From Mycetocola spongiae (GTDB lineage: Bacteria; Actinomycetota; Actinomycetes; Actinomycetales; Microbacteriaceae), in contig NZ_CP080203.1 of assembly GCF_020424085.1 (NCBI RefSeq), forward strand, positions 3,132,755-3,196,754: a stretch of 64,000 nucleotides of DNA. The letters run 5' to 3'. Below the pieces are notes generated by a model, which searched no databases, was not told where the DNA came from, and saw nothing but the letters and a program-made list of their open reading frames with translations. This document shows, in pieces, positions 57,148 through 64,000 of this stretch. Each line of letters opens with the position of its first letter. Position 1 is the stretch's first letter. A program made the position numbers and the translations under genes.

Positions 57148-57199
57148 GGTCGGCTGTGGGACACCGCACTGTGTATATTTTTGGCACGGCGGCAGCACA
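57148..57199 (+). pseudogene. tRNA-Glu-derived unit 7, truncated
   Basis: Begins GGTCGGCTGTGGGACACC, carries the GTATATTTTTGGCA block and GGCGGCAGCAC, then breaks off; the T-arm, acceptor and terminator are missing. Confidence 0.75.
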
Positions 57200-57377
57200 G
57201 ACCCACCGTCCCAGGTGGCCATTGGCCACGAGGGTCGGGGACCCGGCCAGCACCCGAACCGGCGCAACTCGGCCTCCCTAAGAACCCCGGAAAACGACGA
57301 CCCGAACCGACGCGCCCGGCCCGCGCACGCGGTTCGGCGGCTCCCCGGTTTTATGGCATACTTAAACACGTTGTTCA

Positions 57378-57450
57378 GGTCCCATCGTTTAGCGGCCTAG
57401 GACACCGCCCTCTCACGGCGGCAGCACGGGTTCAAATCCCGTTGGGATCA
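57378..57450 (+). tRNA. tRNA-Glu (anticodon CTC), copy 3
   Basis: Identical to copies 1 and 2, with genomic CCA (57451-57453). A -10-like CATACT (57357-57362) lies 15 bases upstream. Confidence 0.97.
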
Positions 57451-57456
57451 CCAACC

Positions 57457-57491
57457 ACACCCCCTCATCCTGATGAGGGGGTGTGCTTTTT
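57457..57491 (+). terminator. Terminator of tRNA-Glu copy 3
   Basis: ACACCCCCTCAT, loop CCTG, ATGAGGGGGTGT, then GCTTTT. Confidence 0.9.
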
Positions 57492-57492
57492 A

Positions 57493-57792
57493 GACACCGC
57501 ACTGTGTTGATATTTGGCACGGCGGCAACACGGGTTCACCCCCGTGGATCTCCAGGTACGTTCCCTCATCTTGATGAGGGGGTGTGCTTCTCGACACCGC
57601 ACTGTGTTGATATTTGGTACGGCGGCAACACGGGTTCACCCCCGTGGATCTCCAGGTATGTTCCCTCATCTTGATGAGGGGGTGTGTTTTGGGGCACCGC
57701 ACTGTGTTGATATTTGGCACGGCGGCAACACGGGTTCACCCCCGTGGATCTCCAGGTGCGTTCCCTCATCTTGATGAGGGGGTGTGCTTCTC
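57493..57792 (+). repeat. Three exact-period 100-bp tRNA-derived repeats
   Basis: Units start at 57493, 57593 and 57693, each GACACCGCACTGTGTTGATA, then GGCGGCAACACGGGTTCACC, CCCGTGGATCTCCAGGT and a hairpin CCCTCATCTTGATGAGGG. Compared with the 121-bp family they lack the 5' GGTC block and the acceptor strand, and the T-arm is changed to a perfect CACGGG/CCCGTG stem. The hairpin has lost its ACAC/GTGT base and most of the T run. Units differ from each other at only a few positions. Confidence 0.85.
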
Positions 57793-57865
57793 GACACCGC
57801 ACTGTGTTGATTTTTGGCACGGCGGGCTATACCTGGCACGGCCACCGCACGGGTTCCACTCCCGC
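57793..57865 (+). repeat. Decayed end of the tRNA-derived array
   Basis: Starts like the 100-bp units (GACACCGCACTGTGTTGATT), then repeats TGGCACGGC twice and ends in a T-arm remnant ACGGGTTCCACTCCCG at about 57849-57864. This is about 75 bases before the next gene. Confidence 0.6.
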
Positions 57866-57940
57866 ACCGAATATCGTGGCAAATCCCCTCCGTCCGCGGG
57901 GAGGTTGTCCCCCTGCGCAGAATTCTCGGAAGGTTCAACG

Positions 57941-58816
57941 ATGAGCGTGCCCCCGGCAAAGCGTTCCGGCTCCATCGGCGCGGTGGGCCTTGTCCTGATC
58001 GGGCTCGCCTGTCAGGACGTCGGCGCGGCCTTCGCCGTACTCGTCTTCCCGCAGGTCGGTGCCGTCGGAATGGTGGCCCTGCGCATCGTCTTCTCCGCAC
58101 TCGTCCTCCTGCTGATCGCCCGCCCCCGCCTCCGCGGACACTCCCGCGCCGACTGGTATACGGTCCTGGCCTTTGCGCTGGCCCTCGTCGGAATGAACAC
58201 CCTGTTTTATCTCTCGATCGGCCTCATCCCCCTCGGCACCGCCGTGGCCATCGAGGTACTGGGCCCACTAATCCTCGCCGTGGTAACCGGCACCGCCCGC
58301 TCACGATGGATCTGGGCCGCCCTGGCCCTCGTGGGCATCCTCCTGCTCGGCCGCAGCGGGCTTGGCACCCTGGACCCCGTGGGAGTGGCCCTCGCGGCCG
58401 GCGCCGGCGTAATGTGGGCCGCCTATATCCTCACGTCCTCACGCACCGGGGCACGCTTCCCCGGGCTCGACGGGCTCGCCCTCGCGATGGGCATCGGCGC
58501 GATCATCATCCTGCCCTTTGGCATCTTCCTCTCCGGCGGCGCAATCTTCCGTCCGGAAATCCTCGGCCTGGGCTTTATCGTGGCATTTATGTCCTCCACG
58601 CTGCCCTATACGCTGGAACTCATCGCGCTGCGCCGCCTGCCCACCACCACGTTCTCGATGCTGCTCTCGCTGGGCCCCGTCGTGGCCGCCGCGGCGGGAT
58701 TCATCGTGCTTGGTCAGGTCCTCGGCTGGCTCGAATTACTCGCGATCGTGCTGGTGGTCATCGCCAGCGCCGGGGCCGTCTACTCCTCGCGCACACGCCC
58801 CGACCTGACCCCCTAA
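57941..58816 (+). CDS. EamA/DMT-family transporter (RhtA-like exporter)
   Basis: 291 residues from the ATG at 57941 (GGAAGG upstream). Ten predicted membrane helices made of two EamA halves; the second half includes LGFIVAFMSSTLPYTLELIALRRLP, close to the RhtA type that exports threonine, homoserine or similar amino acids. Frames that extend upstream into the tRNA-derived array are artefacts of the repeats. The nearest upstream element is the decayed array end. Confidence 0.88.
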   Translation: MSVPPAKRSGSIGAVGLVLIGLACQDVGAAFAVLVFPQVGAVGMVALRIVFSALVLLLIARPRLRGHSRADWYTVLAFALALVGMNTLFYLSIGLIPLGTAVAIEVLGPLILAVVTGTARSRWIWAALALVGILLLGRSGLGTLDPVGVALAAGAGVMWAAYILTSSRTGARFPGLDGLALAMGIGAIIILPFGIFLSGGAIFRPEILGLGFIVAFMSSTLPYTLELIALRRLPTTTFSMLLSLGPVVAAAAGFIVLGQVLGWLELLAIVLVVIASAGAVYSSRTRPDLTP

Positions 58817-58892
58817 GAGCCATCGCCCGGGCCCCCGGCACGCCCCGGGCGAAATCCGCCCCGCCCCGCGCAAACTTAAGCTAAGCTGGGCC

Positions 58893-59003
58893 ACGCGAAG
58901 GGGAGTATCCCACCTCGCTGCGATCGTCATCACGATCCGCCACGACGGCGGGTCCGGGCGCAGCGGTGTCACCTGTGTGGCACGGGAGAGACTTTCAGGG
59001 CTT
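58893..59003 (+). promoter_or_regulatory. Probable yybP-ykoY (manganese) riboswitch upstream of terC-like gene
   Basis: The leader carries GAAGGGGAGTATCCC (58897-58911), a central GATCGTCATCACGATC, and GGGAGAGACTTTC (58984-58996), in the order and spacing I recall for the leaders of TerC-family genes in Actinobacteria (Rfam RF00080). These RNAs sense Mn2+ and raise expression of exporters. A -10-like TAAGCT lies just upstream (about 58878-58886). A covariance-model search would decide it. Confidence 0.72.
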
Positions 59004-59044
59004 TGCCGCACCCGCTAGGCGGACGGCACACGTGAAAGGTTTTC

Positions 59045-60031
59045 ATGCATCCCCTGCTACCCCTGCCCTTCGAGATCATCTCGTGTGTGGTTCTGGTGCT
59101 CATCCTCGTGGCCGATCTGCTGATCGTCACCAAGCGCCCGCATATCCCCTCCATGAAGGAGGCCACCGCCTGGGTGAGCTTCTATGTGGTGCTCGCGCTC
59201 ATCTTCGCCGTCACCATCTACTTCCTCGCGGGCCACGAATTCGCCGGACAGTTCCTCGCCGGATGGCTCACCGAATATAGCCTGTCCATCGATAATCTCT
59301 TTGTGTTTGTGATCATCATGGCCAAATTCAGCGTGCCCCGGAAATATCAGCAGGAGGTGCTGATGGTGGGAATCATCATCGCGCTGATCCTGCGCGGAAT
59401 CTTCATTCTGGCCGGCGCCGCCCTGATCGAGAACTTCTCCTTCATCTTCTACCTCTTTGGCGCCTGGCTGCTCTATACCGCGTGGAAGCAGGCCTTTGGT
59501 AAGGAACACGACGATAACGAGAGTCCCTTCGGCGGCTGGTTGAAGAAGCGCCTTAAGGTGGCCGATGACTTCGACGGCAATAAGCTGCGCACCACGATCG
59601 GCGGACAGCGCTTCTGGACCCCGATGATCATCGTCTTCATCTCGATCGGCACCACCGACCTGCTCTTTGCACTGGACTCGATCCCCGCGATCTTTGGCAT
59701 CACCCAGAGCCCGTTTATCGTATTCACCGCGAATGTTTTTGCGCTCATGGGTCTGCGCCAGCTGTACTTCCTGCTTGGCGGCCTGCTCGAAAAGCTCGAA
59801 TACCTCAAATACGGCATCGCGTTTATCCTCGCGTTTATCGGCGTGAAGCTGGTGCTGCACGCGATGCACACCAATGAGCTGCCCTTTATCAACGGCGGCG
59901 AGGGCTTCTCCTGGGCCCCCGAGATCAACACCTGGGTATCGCTCGGCGTGATCCTCGGTGCGATGGCCGTGTCCACGGTCGCGAGCCTCGTGAAGTCCCG
60001 CAGCGACGCGGCCAAGGAGATCGCCTCCTAA
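59045..60031 (+). CDS. TerC-family integral membrane protein
   Basis: 328 residues with about nine membrane helices. The family motifs with buried acidic residues are visible: EYSLSIDNLFVFVIIM (about residues 79-94) and GTTDLLFALDSIPAIFGI (about 202-219). TerC proteins are linked to Mn2+ export or metal loading of exported proteins, and to tellurite resistance. The upstream riboswitch candidate supports a manganese role. The start is the ATG at 59045 behind GAAAGG. Confidence 0.93.
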   Translation: MHPLLPLPFEIISCVVLVLILVADLLIVTKRPHIPSMKEATAWVSFYVVLALIFAVTIYFLAGHEFAGQFLAGWLTEYSLSIDNLFVFVIIMAKFSVPRKYQQEVLMVGIIIALILRGIFILAGAALIENFSFIFYLFGAWLLYTAWKQAFGKEHDDNESPFGGWLKKRLKVADDFDGNKLRTTIGGQRFWTPMIIVFISIGTTDLLFALDSIPAIFGITQSPFIVFTANVFALMGLRQLYFLLGGLLEKLEYLKYGIAFILAFIGVKLVLHAMHTNELPFINGGEGFSWAPEINTWVSLGVILGAMAVSTVASLVKSRSDAAKEIAS

Positions 60032-60048
60032 GCCGCCGCCCCACCCGT

Positions 60049-60092
60049 CCGGCCCTCCCTTCCCGCCCCGCGCGGGGGAGGGCCGGCGTTTT
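60049..60092 (+). terminator. Intrinsic terminator of the terC-like gene
   Basis: CCGGCCCTCCC pairs with GGGAGGGCCGG, followed by CGTTTT. Confidence 0.82.
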
Positions 60093-60161
60093 GGCGCGGG
60101 GCCGCGCATACCCGCGGCGGGGCTCGCCGCCGCGGGCGCCCCTCCCGCGCCCGGGTTAGCG

Positions 60162-60183
60162 TAGGCTCGAAACGATTCGTTTC
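60162..60183 (+). promoter_or_regulatory. Promoter -10 with adjacent perfect inverted repeat (operator candidate)
   Basis: TAGGCT (60162-60167) is followed directly by GAAACG-ATT-CGTTTC (60169-60183), a perfect 6+3+6 dyad covering the expected transcription start of the MFS gene. Binding there would block initiation. No regulator gene is adjacent, so the regulator would act from elsewhere. Confidence 0.6.
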
Positions 60184-60196
60184 AGGAAAGTGTGTC

Positions 60197-61405
60197 GTGC
60201 AAAAGCAAGCTCTTCCCCGCCAGGTGTGGGTTCTGGTCAGTGCCTCGTTTGTGATCGCCCTCGGCTATGGCATCGTCGCCCCCGTGCTGCCGCTTTATGC
60301 CAAGGAATTTGGCGTGAGCTTCACCCAGGTCTCCGCGGTCATCAGTATCTTCGCGGCGATGCGCCTGCTCTTTGCCCCGGCCTCGGGTGCGCTGGTGCAG
60401 CGCTTCGGGGAACGCAATACCTATATTGCGGGCCTGCTGATCGTGGCGCTCTCCACGGGGGCCTGCGCATTTGCCACGGGCTATTGGCAGCTGCTGGTCC
60501 TGCGCGCGATCGCCGGAATCGGCTCCACCATGTTCACCGTCTCGGCGATGGGCCTGCTGATCCGGATCAGCCCTCCCACGATGCGCGCCCGCATCTCAAG
60601 CCTCTACTCGGGAAGCTTCCTGATCGGCGGCGTGGCCGGACCCATCGTCGGCGCCATCGCGGCCTCCTGGGGCCTGCGGGCACCGTTTGTGATCTATGCC
60701 GGCGCGCTGTTCATCGCCTGCATCGTGGTGGCCACCACGCTCGGCAGCGCCCACCTCGGCGAGCCCGGCACCGTGGATACCCGACCCACCGTATCGCTCG
60801 CGCGCGCCTGGACCCACCGCTCCTATCGCGCCGCAATCGCCGCGAACTTCGCCAATGGCTGGGCCTCATTTGGGGTCCGCGTCTCGCTGGTACCGCTGTT
60901 TATGGCCGCGGTATTCCTCGACCGCCCCGAGGCCGCCGCCCTCGCGCTCACCACCTACGCGCTGGGCAATGCGCTGATCATCCTCCCGGCCGGAAAATGG
61001 TCGGATCGGCACGGCAGGCGCCCGTTTATCATCCTCGGCTTTGCGCTGGCCGGGCTCTCCACCGCGGCCTTCGGCTATGCCGATAACCTGCTCTGGGCCC
61101 TGATCCTCTGCGCCCTCGCGGGCGTGGGAACCGGCCTCTCCGCCCCCTCCCAGCAGGCGGTTGTTGCCGATGTGATCGGGCAAAAGGCCAAGGGGGGCCA
61201 GGTGCTCGCGACATTCCAGATGGTCTCCGATCTAGGCGCGGTCCTCGGCCCCCTCCTGATCGGGCTGCTCGCCGATAGCGCGGGCTTTGGCCCGGCATTT
61301 GCCGTGACCGGCGGCCTCCTGCTGATCGCCGCCCTGGTCTGGCTGTTTATGCCCAAGGCACCCGTGCGCACCGAGACCGGCGCGATCGACGTGATTCCCC
61401 GCTAG
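60197..61405 (+). CDS. MFS transporter (12-TM, DHA1-like)
   Basis: 402 residues, GTG start at 60197 with AGGAAAG upstream. Twelve membrane helices in two halves; GKWSDRHGRRPFI in the middle loop is the MFS signature, and GYGIVAPVLPLYAKEFGVS in TM1 is typical of the DHA1 drug group. Substrate unknown. The stop shares a CTAG with that of the convergent dppF-like gene. Confidence 0.9.
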   Translation: MQKQALPRQVWVLVSASFVIALGYGIVAPVLPLYAKEFGVSFTQVSAVISIFAAMRLLFAPASGALVQRFGERNTYIAGLLIVALSTGACAFATGYWQLLVLRAIAGIGSTMFTVSAMGLLIRISPPTMRARISSLYSGSFLIGGVAGPIVGAIAASWGLRAPFVIYAGALFIACIVVATTLGSAHLGEPGTVDTRPTVSLARAWTHRSYRAAIAANFANGWASFGVRVSLVPLFMAAVFLDRPEAAALALTTYALGNALIILPAGKWSDRHGRRPFIILGFALAGLSTAAFGYADNLLWALILCALAGVGTGLSAPSQQAVVADVIGQKAKGGQVLATFQMVSDLGAVLGPLLIGLLADSAGFGPAFAVTGGLLLIAALVWLFMPKAPVRTETGAIDVIPR

Positions 61406-62187
61406 AGCTCGGGAAGCCGCGGCACCGCGGCCAGCAGCGTGCGAGTATAGGGATGCTCGGGCGCACCCAGCACCCGCATCGTGGGGCCCTGCTCCACGAT
61501 GCGTCCCTCGCGCAGCACCGCGATCCGCTCGCAGAGCGCCGCCACGATACTCAGATCATGGGACACCAGCAGCAGGCCCGTGCCCGCGGGATCGGCCTCG
61601 CTGCGGCCCAGCCCGCGCAGCAGATCGATGATCTGCATGCGCACCGACATATCCAGCGCCGAGACCGGCTCATCCGCAAGAATCAGATCGGGGGAGGGGG
61701 CGAGGGCACGCGCAATCGCGATGCGCTGCCGCTGGCCACCCGAAAACGCGTGCGGATAACGGTCGGCGGCATCCGCGGGCAGATCCACGGACTCCAGCAG
61801 CTCCCGCACGCGCGCGGCGCGGCGCTCCCGATCGGGCTCGATGCCCAGCGAACGTAGCGGTTCGCCGATGCTGCGGCCGATGCTCGCCCGCGGATCCAGG
61901 GAGGAATAGGGGTCCTGAAATACCGTTTGCACCCGGGAGCGGAACGCACGCATCCGCGCCGCGGAGCGCAGATCCAGCGGCTCGCCCTCAAAAAGCACCC
62001 GGCCCGAGCCGGGCCGATCCAGGCCCAGCAGTGTGCGCAGGATCGTGGACTTACCCGCGCCGGACTCGCCCACCAGGCCCACGCGCTCCCCGCGGCCCAG
62101 GGCCAGGGTGATCTCGTGCAGGGTATCGGTATCCTTGCCCGGATAGCGGAAGCCGAGGTTCTCGGCGGCAAGCAGCGGAACGGTCAT
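61402..62187 (-). CDS. Peptide ABC transporter ATP-binding protein (DppF/OppF-like)
   Basis: 261 residues. Walker A GESGAGKST (about residues 38-46), signature FSGGQRQRIAIARAL, Walker B LILADEPVSALD, and a C-terminal GPTMRVLGAPEHPYTRTLL of the oligo/dipeptide family. Last gene of a minus-strand operon dppB-C-D-F, each joined to the next by a 4-base overlap. No substrate-binding protein gene is visible; it would be upstream, beyond the window. Confidence 0.92.
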   Translation of the reverse strand: MTVPLLAAENLGFRYPGKDTDTLHEITLALGRGERVGLVGESGAGKSTILRTLLGLDRPGSGRVLFEGEPLDLRSAARMRAFRSRVQTVFQDPYSSLDPRASIGRSIGEPLRSLGIEPDRERRAARVRELLESVDLPADAADRYPHAFSGGQRQRIAIARALAPSPDLILADEPVSALDMSVRMQIIDLLRGLGRSEADPAGTGLLLVSHDLSIVAALCERIAVLREGRIVEQGPTMRVLGAPEHPYTRTLLAAVPRLPEL

Positions 62188-63005
62188 GAGCGATTCTCCG
62201 GGGATACCACGGGCAGGAAGGACTCGAGGGTGCGCGCGGTATCCACGAGCAGCCGGGTATAGGGCTCGCGCGGTGCCGAGAGCAGCTCGTGCGTGGCCCC
62301 GCGCTCAACCTCGTGGCCCGCACGCATCACGAGGATCTCCTCGGTCATCCGGGAGACCACCGCGAGGTCGTGGCTGATCAGCAGCAGCGACATTCCGCGC
62401 TCGCGCACGGCGCTATCAAGCAGCTCCAGGATCTCGGCCTGCACGCTGATATCCAGCGCGGTGGTGGGCTCATCGGCGATCAGGATTCCCGGCTCGCAGG
62501 CCAGGGCCGCGGCGATGGCCACGCGCTGGCGCTGCCCGCCGCTGACCTCGTGAATAAACGAGCGCGCGATGCGTTCGGGATCGGGCAGGGACACCGCGGA
62601 GAGCGCATCAAGCACCGCGCGGCGCAGTTCGGCCCCGCGCAACCCCCGATGATGGGCGAGCGGCCAGGCCACCTGTTTCCCGATCCGCATCAGCGGATCC
62701 AGCGCCGTCAGCGGCTCCTGAAAAATGGCGGTAATGCCGGAACCGCGGATGCCGTTCAGCGTCGCGGCACTCGCGCCGATCAGCTCCGTCTCGCCGATCC
62801 GGGCGCTCCCGGAGACGGTCAGCCCCGCGGGCAGCAGGCCCAGCACGGCCAGCGCGGTGAGGCTCTTACCGGAACCGGACTCGCCGATAATACCCAGCCG
62901 GTGGCCCGGGGCGAGGCTCAGGTCGATTCCCGAGACCAGCGCATCGCCGTCCCCGGTCAGCACCCGGATATCGCGCGCACTCAGCGCGGCGGCCTGAACA
63001 CTCAT
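62184..63005 (-). CDS. Peptide ABC transporter ATP-binding protein (DppD/OppD-like)
   Basis: 273 residues. Walker A GESGSGKSL (about 37-45; Leu replaces the usual final Thr/Ser, as seen in many OppD proteins), signature VSGGQRQRVAIAAAL, Walker B ILIADEPTTALD, H-loop ISHDLAVV. Pairs with the following ATPase to drive uptake. Start and stop overlap the neighbours by 4 bases. Confidence 0.92.
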   Translation of the reverse strand: MSVQAAALSARDIRVLTGDGDALVSGIDLSLAPGHRLGIIGESGSGKSLTALAVLGLLPAGLTVSGSARIGETELIGASAATLNGIRGSGITAIFQEPLTALDPLMRIGKQVAWPLAHHRGLRGAELRRAVLDALSAVSLPDPERIARSFIHEVSGGQRQRVAIAAALACEPGILIADEPTTALDISVQAEILELLDSAVRERGMSLLLISHDLAVVSRMTEEILVMRAGHEVERGATHELLSAPREPYTRLLVDTARTLESFLPVVSPENRS

Positions 63006-63877
63006 CGATTCCTCCGCAGCGTGGGATCAAGACTTTCCCGCAGGCCATCGGCCAGCAGATTGGCGCCCACCACGGTGATCACCAGCAGAATACCGGGGAT
63101 GATCGCCGAGAGCGGGGCCACGGTGACCGTGGCCTGGGCCTCCTGCAGCAGCCGGCCCCAGGACGCATTGGGCGGCGGCGAGCCGAGCCCCAGATAGGAC
63201 AGCGACGCCTCGGCGAGGACCGCGCCGCCAAATTGCAGCGCGAGCGGCACCACGAGGGTGGGCCAGAGATTGGGCAGCACATGGAAAAATAGGATGCCCG
63301 CGCGGCCGGTGCCCGAGAGCCGGGCCGCGGTGACATAGTCCTGCGCGAGAATGCGCTGGGCCACCACGCGGGTGAGCCGGGCGATCACGGCGGAACCGGC
63401 CAGACCAATCGCGAGGATCGCGGATTCCATCGACGCGCCGCGCCAGGCCACGATCAGCATCGCGAGCAGCAGCGTGGGAAACGCGATTGCGATATCCAGC
63501 AGGCTGGTGAGTGCATCATCCACCCAGCGCGAGGAAAACGCCGCGGCGAGCCCCAGCGCGAGGCCCAGCACGGTGGCGATCAGCACCGAGCCCACGCCCA
63601 CGGTGATGGCCAGGCGCGCGCCGATCAGCAGCTGCGTGAAGACGTCTCGGCCGAGCCGGTCTGTCCCCGCCCAGTGCTCGGCACCGGGCGGGGTGAGCCG
63701 CCCACCCGAGGTATCGGAGGGGTCAAACGGGGTCCACAGCAGCGAGATCAGGGCGGCCAGCAGGATCACGCCCAGACCGATCCCCCCGACCCAGAGGTTC
63801 ACCGAACCGCGCCGGCTCATCCGCGCGCGGCGGGCGCGCTCGGCGGGCAGGACCGGGACGGTATCGAGGCCGCTCAT
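63002..63877 (-). CDS. Peptide ABC transporter permease (DppC/OppC-like)
   Basis: 291 residues. Basic N-terminus, first membrane helix (about 27-48), then the periplasmic loop with PPGAEHWAGTDRLGRDVFTQLL, diagnostic for OppC/DppC, followed by five helices with the EAA-type loop EASLSYLGLGSPPPNASWG near the C-terminus. The start overlaps the dppB stop by 4 bases. Confidence 0.93.
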   Translation of the reverse strand: MSGLDTVPVLPAERARRARMSRRGSVNLWVGGIGLGVILLAALISLLWTPFDPSDTSGGRLTPPGAEHWAGTDRLGRDVFTQLLIGARLAITVGVGSVLIATVLGLALGLAAAFSSRWVDDALTSLLDIAIAFPTLLLAMLIVAWRGASMESAILAIGLAGSAVIARLTRVVAQRILAQDYVTAARLSGTGRAGILFFHVLPNLWPTLVVPLALQFGGAVLAEASLSYLGLGSPPPNASWGRLLQEAQATVTVAPLSAIIPGILLVITVVGANLLADGLRESLDPTLRRNR

Positions 63878-64000
63878 GCGCGGGCCCCCGAACGACGGTT
63901 ACCCGAGACGCTGGAGCGCAGGCGCGGGTCCAAGAGGCGCTGGGCCACATCGCCGATAAAGCCCAGGAGCAGCACGAGCACCGTGGAAAACAGCAGCACA
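63874..64000 (-). CDS. Peptide ABC transporter permease (DppB-like), C-terminal end only
   Basis: 41 complete codons are visible before the window edge: a hydrophobic stretch (VLLFSTVLVLLLGFIGDV), then AQRLLDPRLRS and a short basic tail ending at TGA (63876-63874). The LLDPRLR end is typical of DppB/OppB permeases. The 4-base overlap with the dppC-like gene supports the call. Confidence 0.85.
   Translation of the reverse strand, partial: VLLFSTVLVLLLGFIGDVAQRLLDPRLRSSVSGNRRSGARA

Larger units (their letters stand above)
56133..57865 (+). repeat. tRNA-Glu array: three intact genes plus at least ten tRNA-derived degenerate repeats
   Basis: A 1.7-kb block with no credible protein gene. Three identical tRNA-Glu(CTC) genes sit at 56133, 56907 and 57378. 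Between and after them lie units that start GGTC, lack the D-arm, keep GGGACACCGC, carry a conserved block of about 20 nt where the anticodon loop should be, then resume with GGCGGCAGCACGGGTTC, a T-arm and GGGATCA. In the first block the period is 120-121 bp, each unit closing with an ACACCCCCTCAT terminator hairpin and T run. After the third tRNA the period is exactly 100 bp. Two stretches (about 56800-56880 and 57200-57350) hold no recognisable unit; the second has a perfect dyad GTGGCC-ATT-GGCCAC at about 57215. Confidence 0.9.

Noticed and set aside
57483..57865. The tandem 100-bp units considered as a CRISPR array
   Set aside because: There is no alternation of short repeat and unique spacer; whole units are alike, resemble tRNA, and no cas genes are nearby.

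Overview
The window is a high-GC actinobacterial chromosome segment, most likely from the family Microbacteriaceae. The evidence is GC-rich codon use, the ftsE-ftsX-smpB-ssrA order after prfB, an actinobacterial-type tmRNA, the ilvD-ilvBN-ilvC-serA-leuB-ilvE-FAH-gltX layout, and many start codons placed directly behind a -10 hexamer (leaderless-type promoters). Species cannot be named from the sequence alone.

Layout. 1-9.2 kb: 3' part of prfB, the ftsEX division module, smpB and the tmRNA gene ssrA (trans-translation), a tyrosine/serine phosphatase, a VWA-domain membrane protein, then an oxidoreductase, a small hydrolase and a HisN-type phosphatase. 9.3-22.3 kb: two identical tRNA-Lys(CTT) genes, a palindrome-rich intergenic region, and one gene of about 12 kb for a 3989-residue surface protein made of a beta-helix head, about 26 Ig-like repeats and a C-terminal anchor, followed by a small lipoprotein. 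22.4-28.5 kb: a DrrAB-type drug ABC exporter facing a 1062-residue SARP/AfsR-type regulator, an acetyltransferase and an acidic protein. 28.7-33.1 kb: a third tRNA-Lys, a cupin-type XRE regulator, a TIM-barrel isomerase and otsAB (trehalose). 33.1-51 kb: branched-chain amino-acid and serine biosynthesis (ilvD, ilvB, ilvN, ilvC, serA, leuB, ilvE), a TetR/MFS efflux pair, a DadA-like oxidase divergent from an Lrp regulator, a FAH-family enzyme, gltX and a thioredoxin-reductase-like flavoprotein, ending with tRNA-Gln. 51-56 kb: a second beta-helix surface protein, a PfkB kinase, an MBL-fold hydrolase and a lipid-kinase-like protein.

56.1-57.9 kb is the most unusual region. Three intact, identical tRNA-Glu(CTC) genes, each with its own -10 element and terminator, are interspersed with at least seven 120/121-bp units and three to four 100-bp units. 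These units look like tRNA-Glu genes that lost the D-arm and anticodon and gained a conserved segment of about 20 nt in the anticodon loop, while keeping the T-arm, the acceptor 3' strand and (in the 120/121-bp units) a strong terminator. No protein-coding gene is credible there.

57.9-64 kb: an EamA exporter, a TerC-family membrane protein behind a probable yybP-ykoY manganese riboswitch, an MFS transporter with a perfect inverted repeat at its promoter, and a convergent peptide ABC transporter operon (dppB partial, dppC, dppD, dppF) running off the right edge.

Recurring themes: four convergent gene pairs whose stop codons share one palindromic CTAG; frequent ATGA and TAGTG stop-start overlaps; and an abrupt codon-usage change in the last 300 bases of ilvD.
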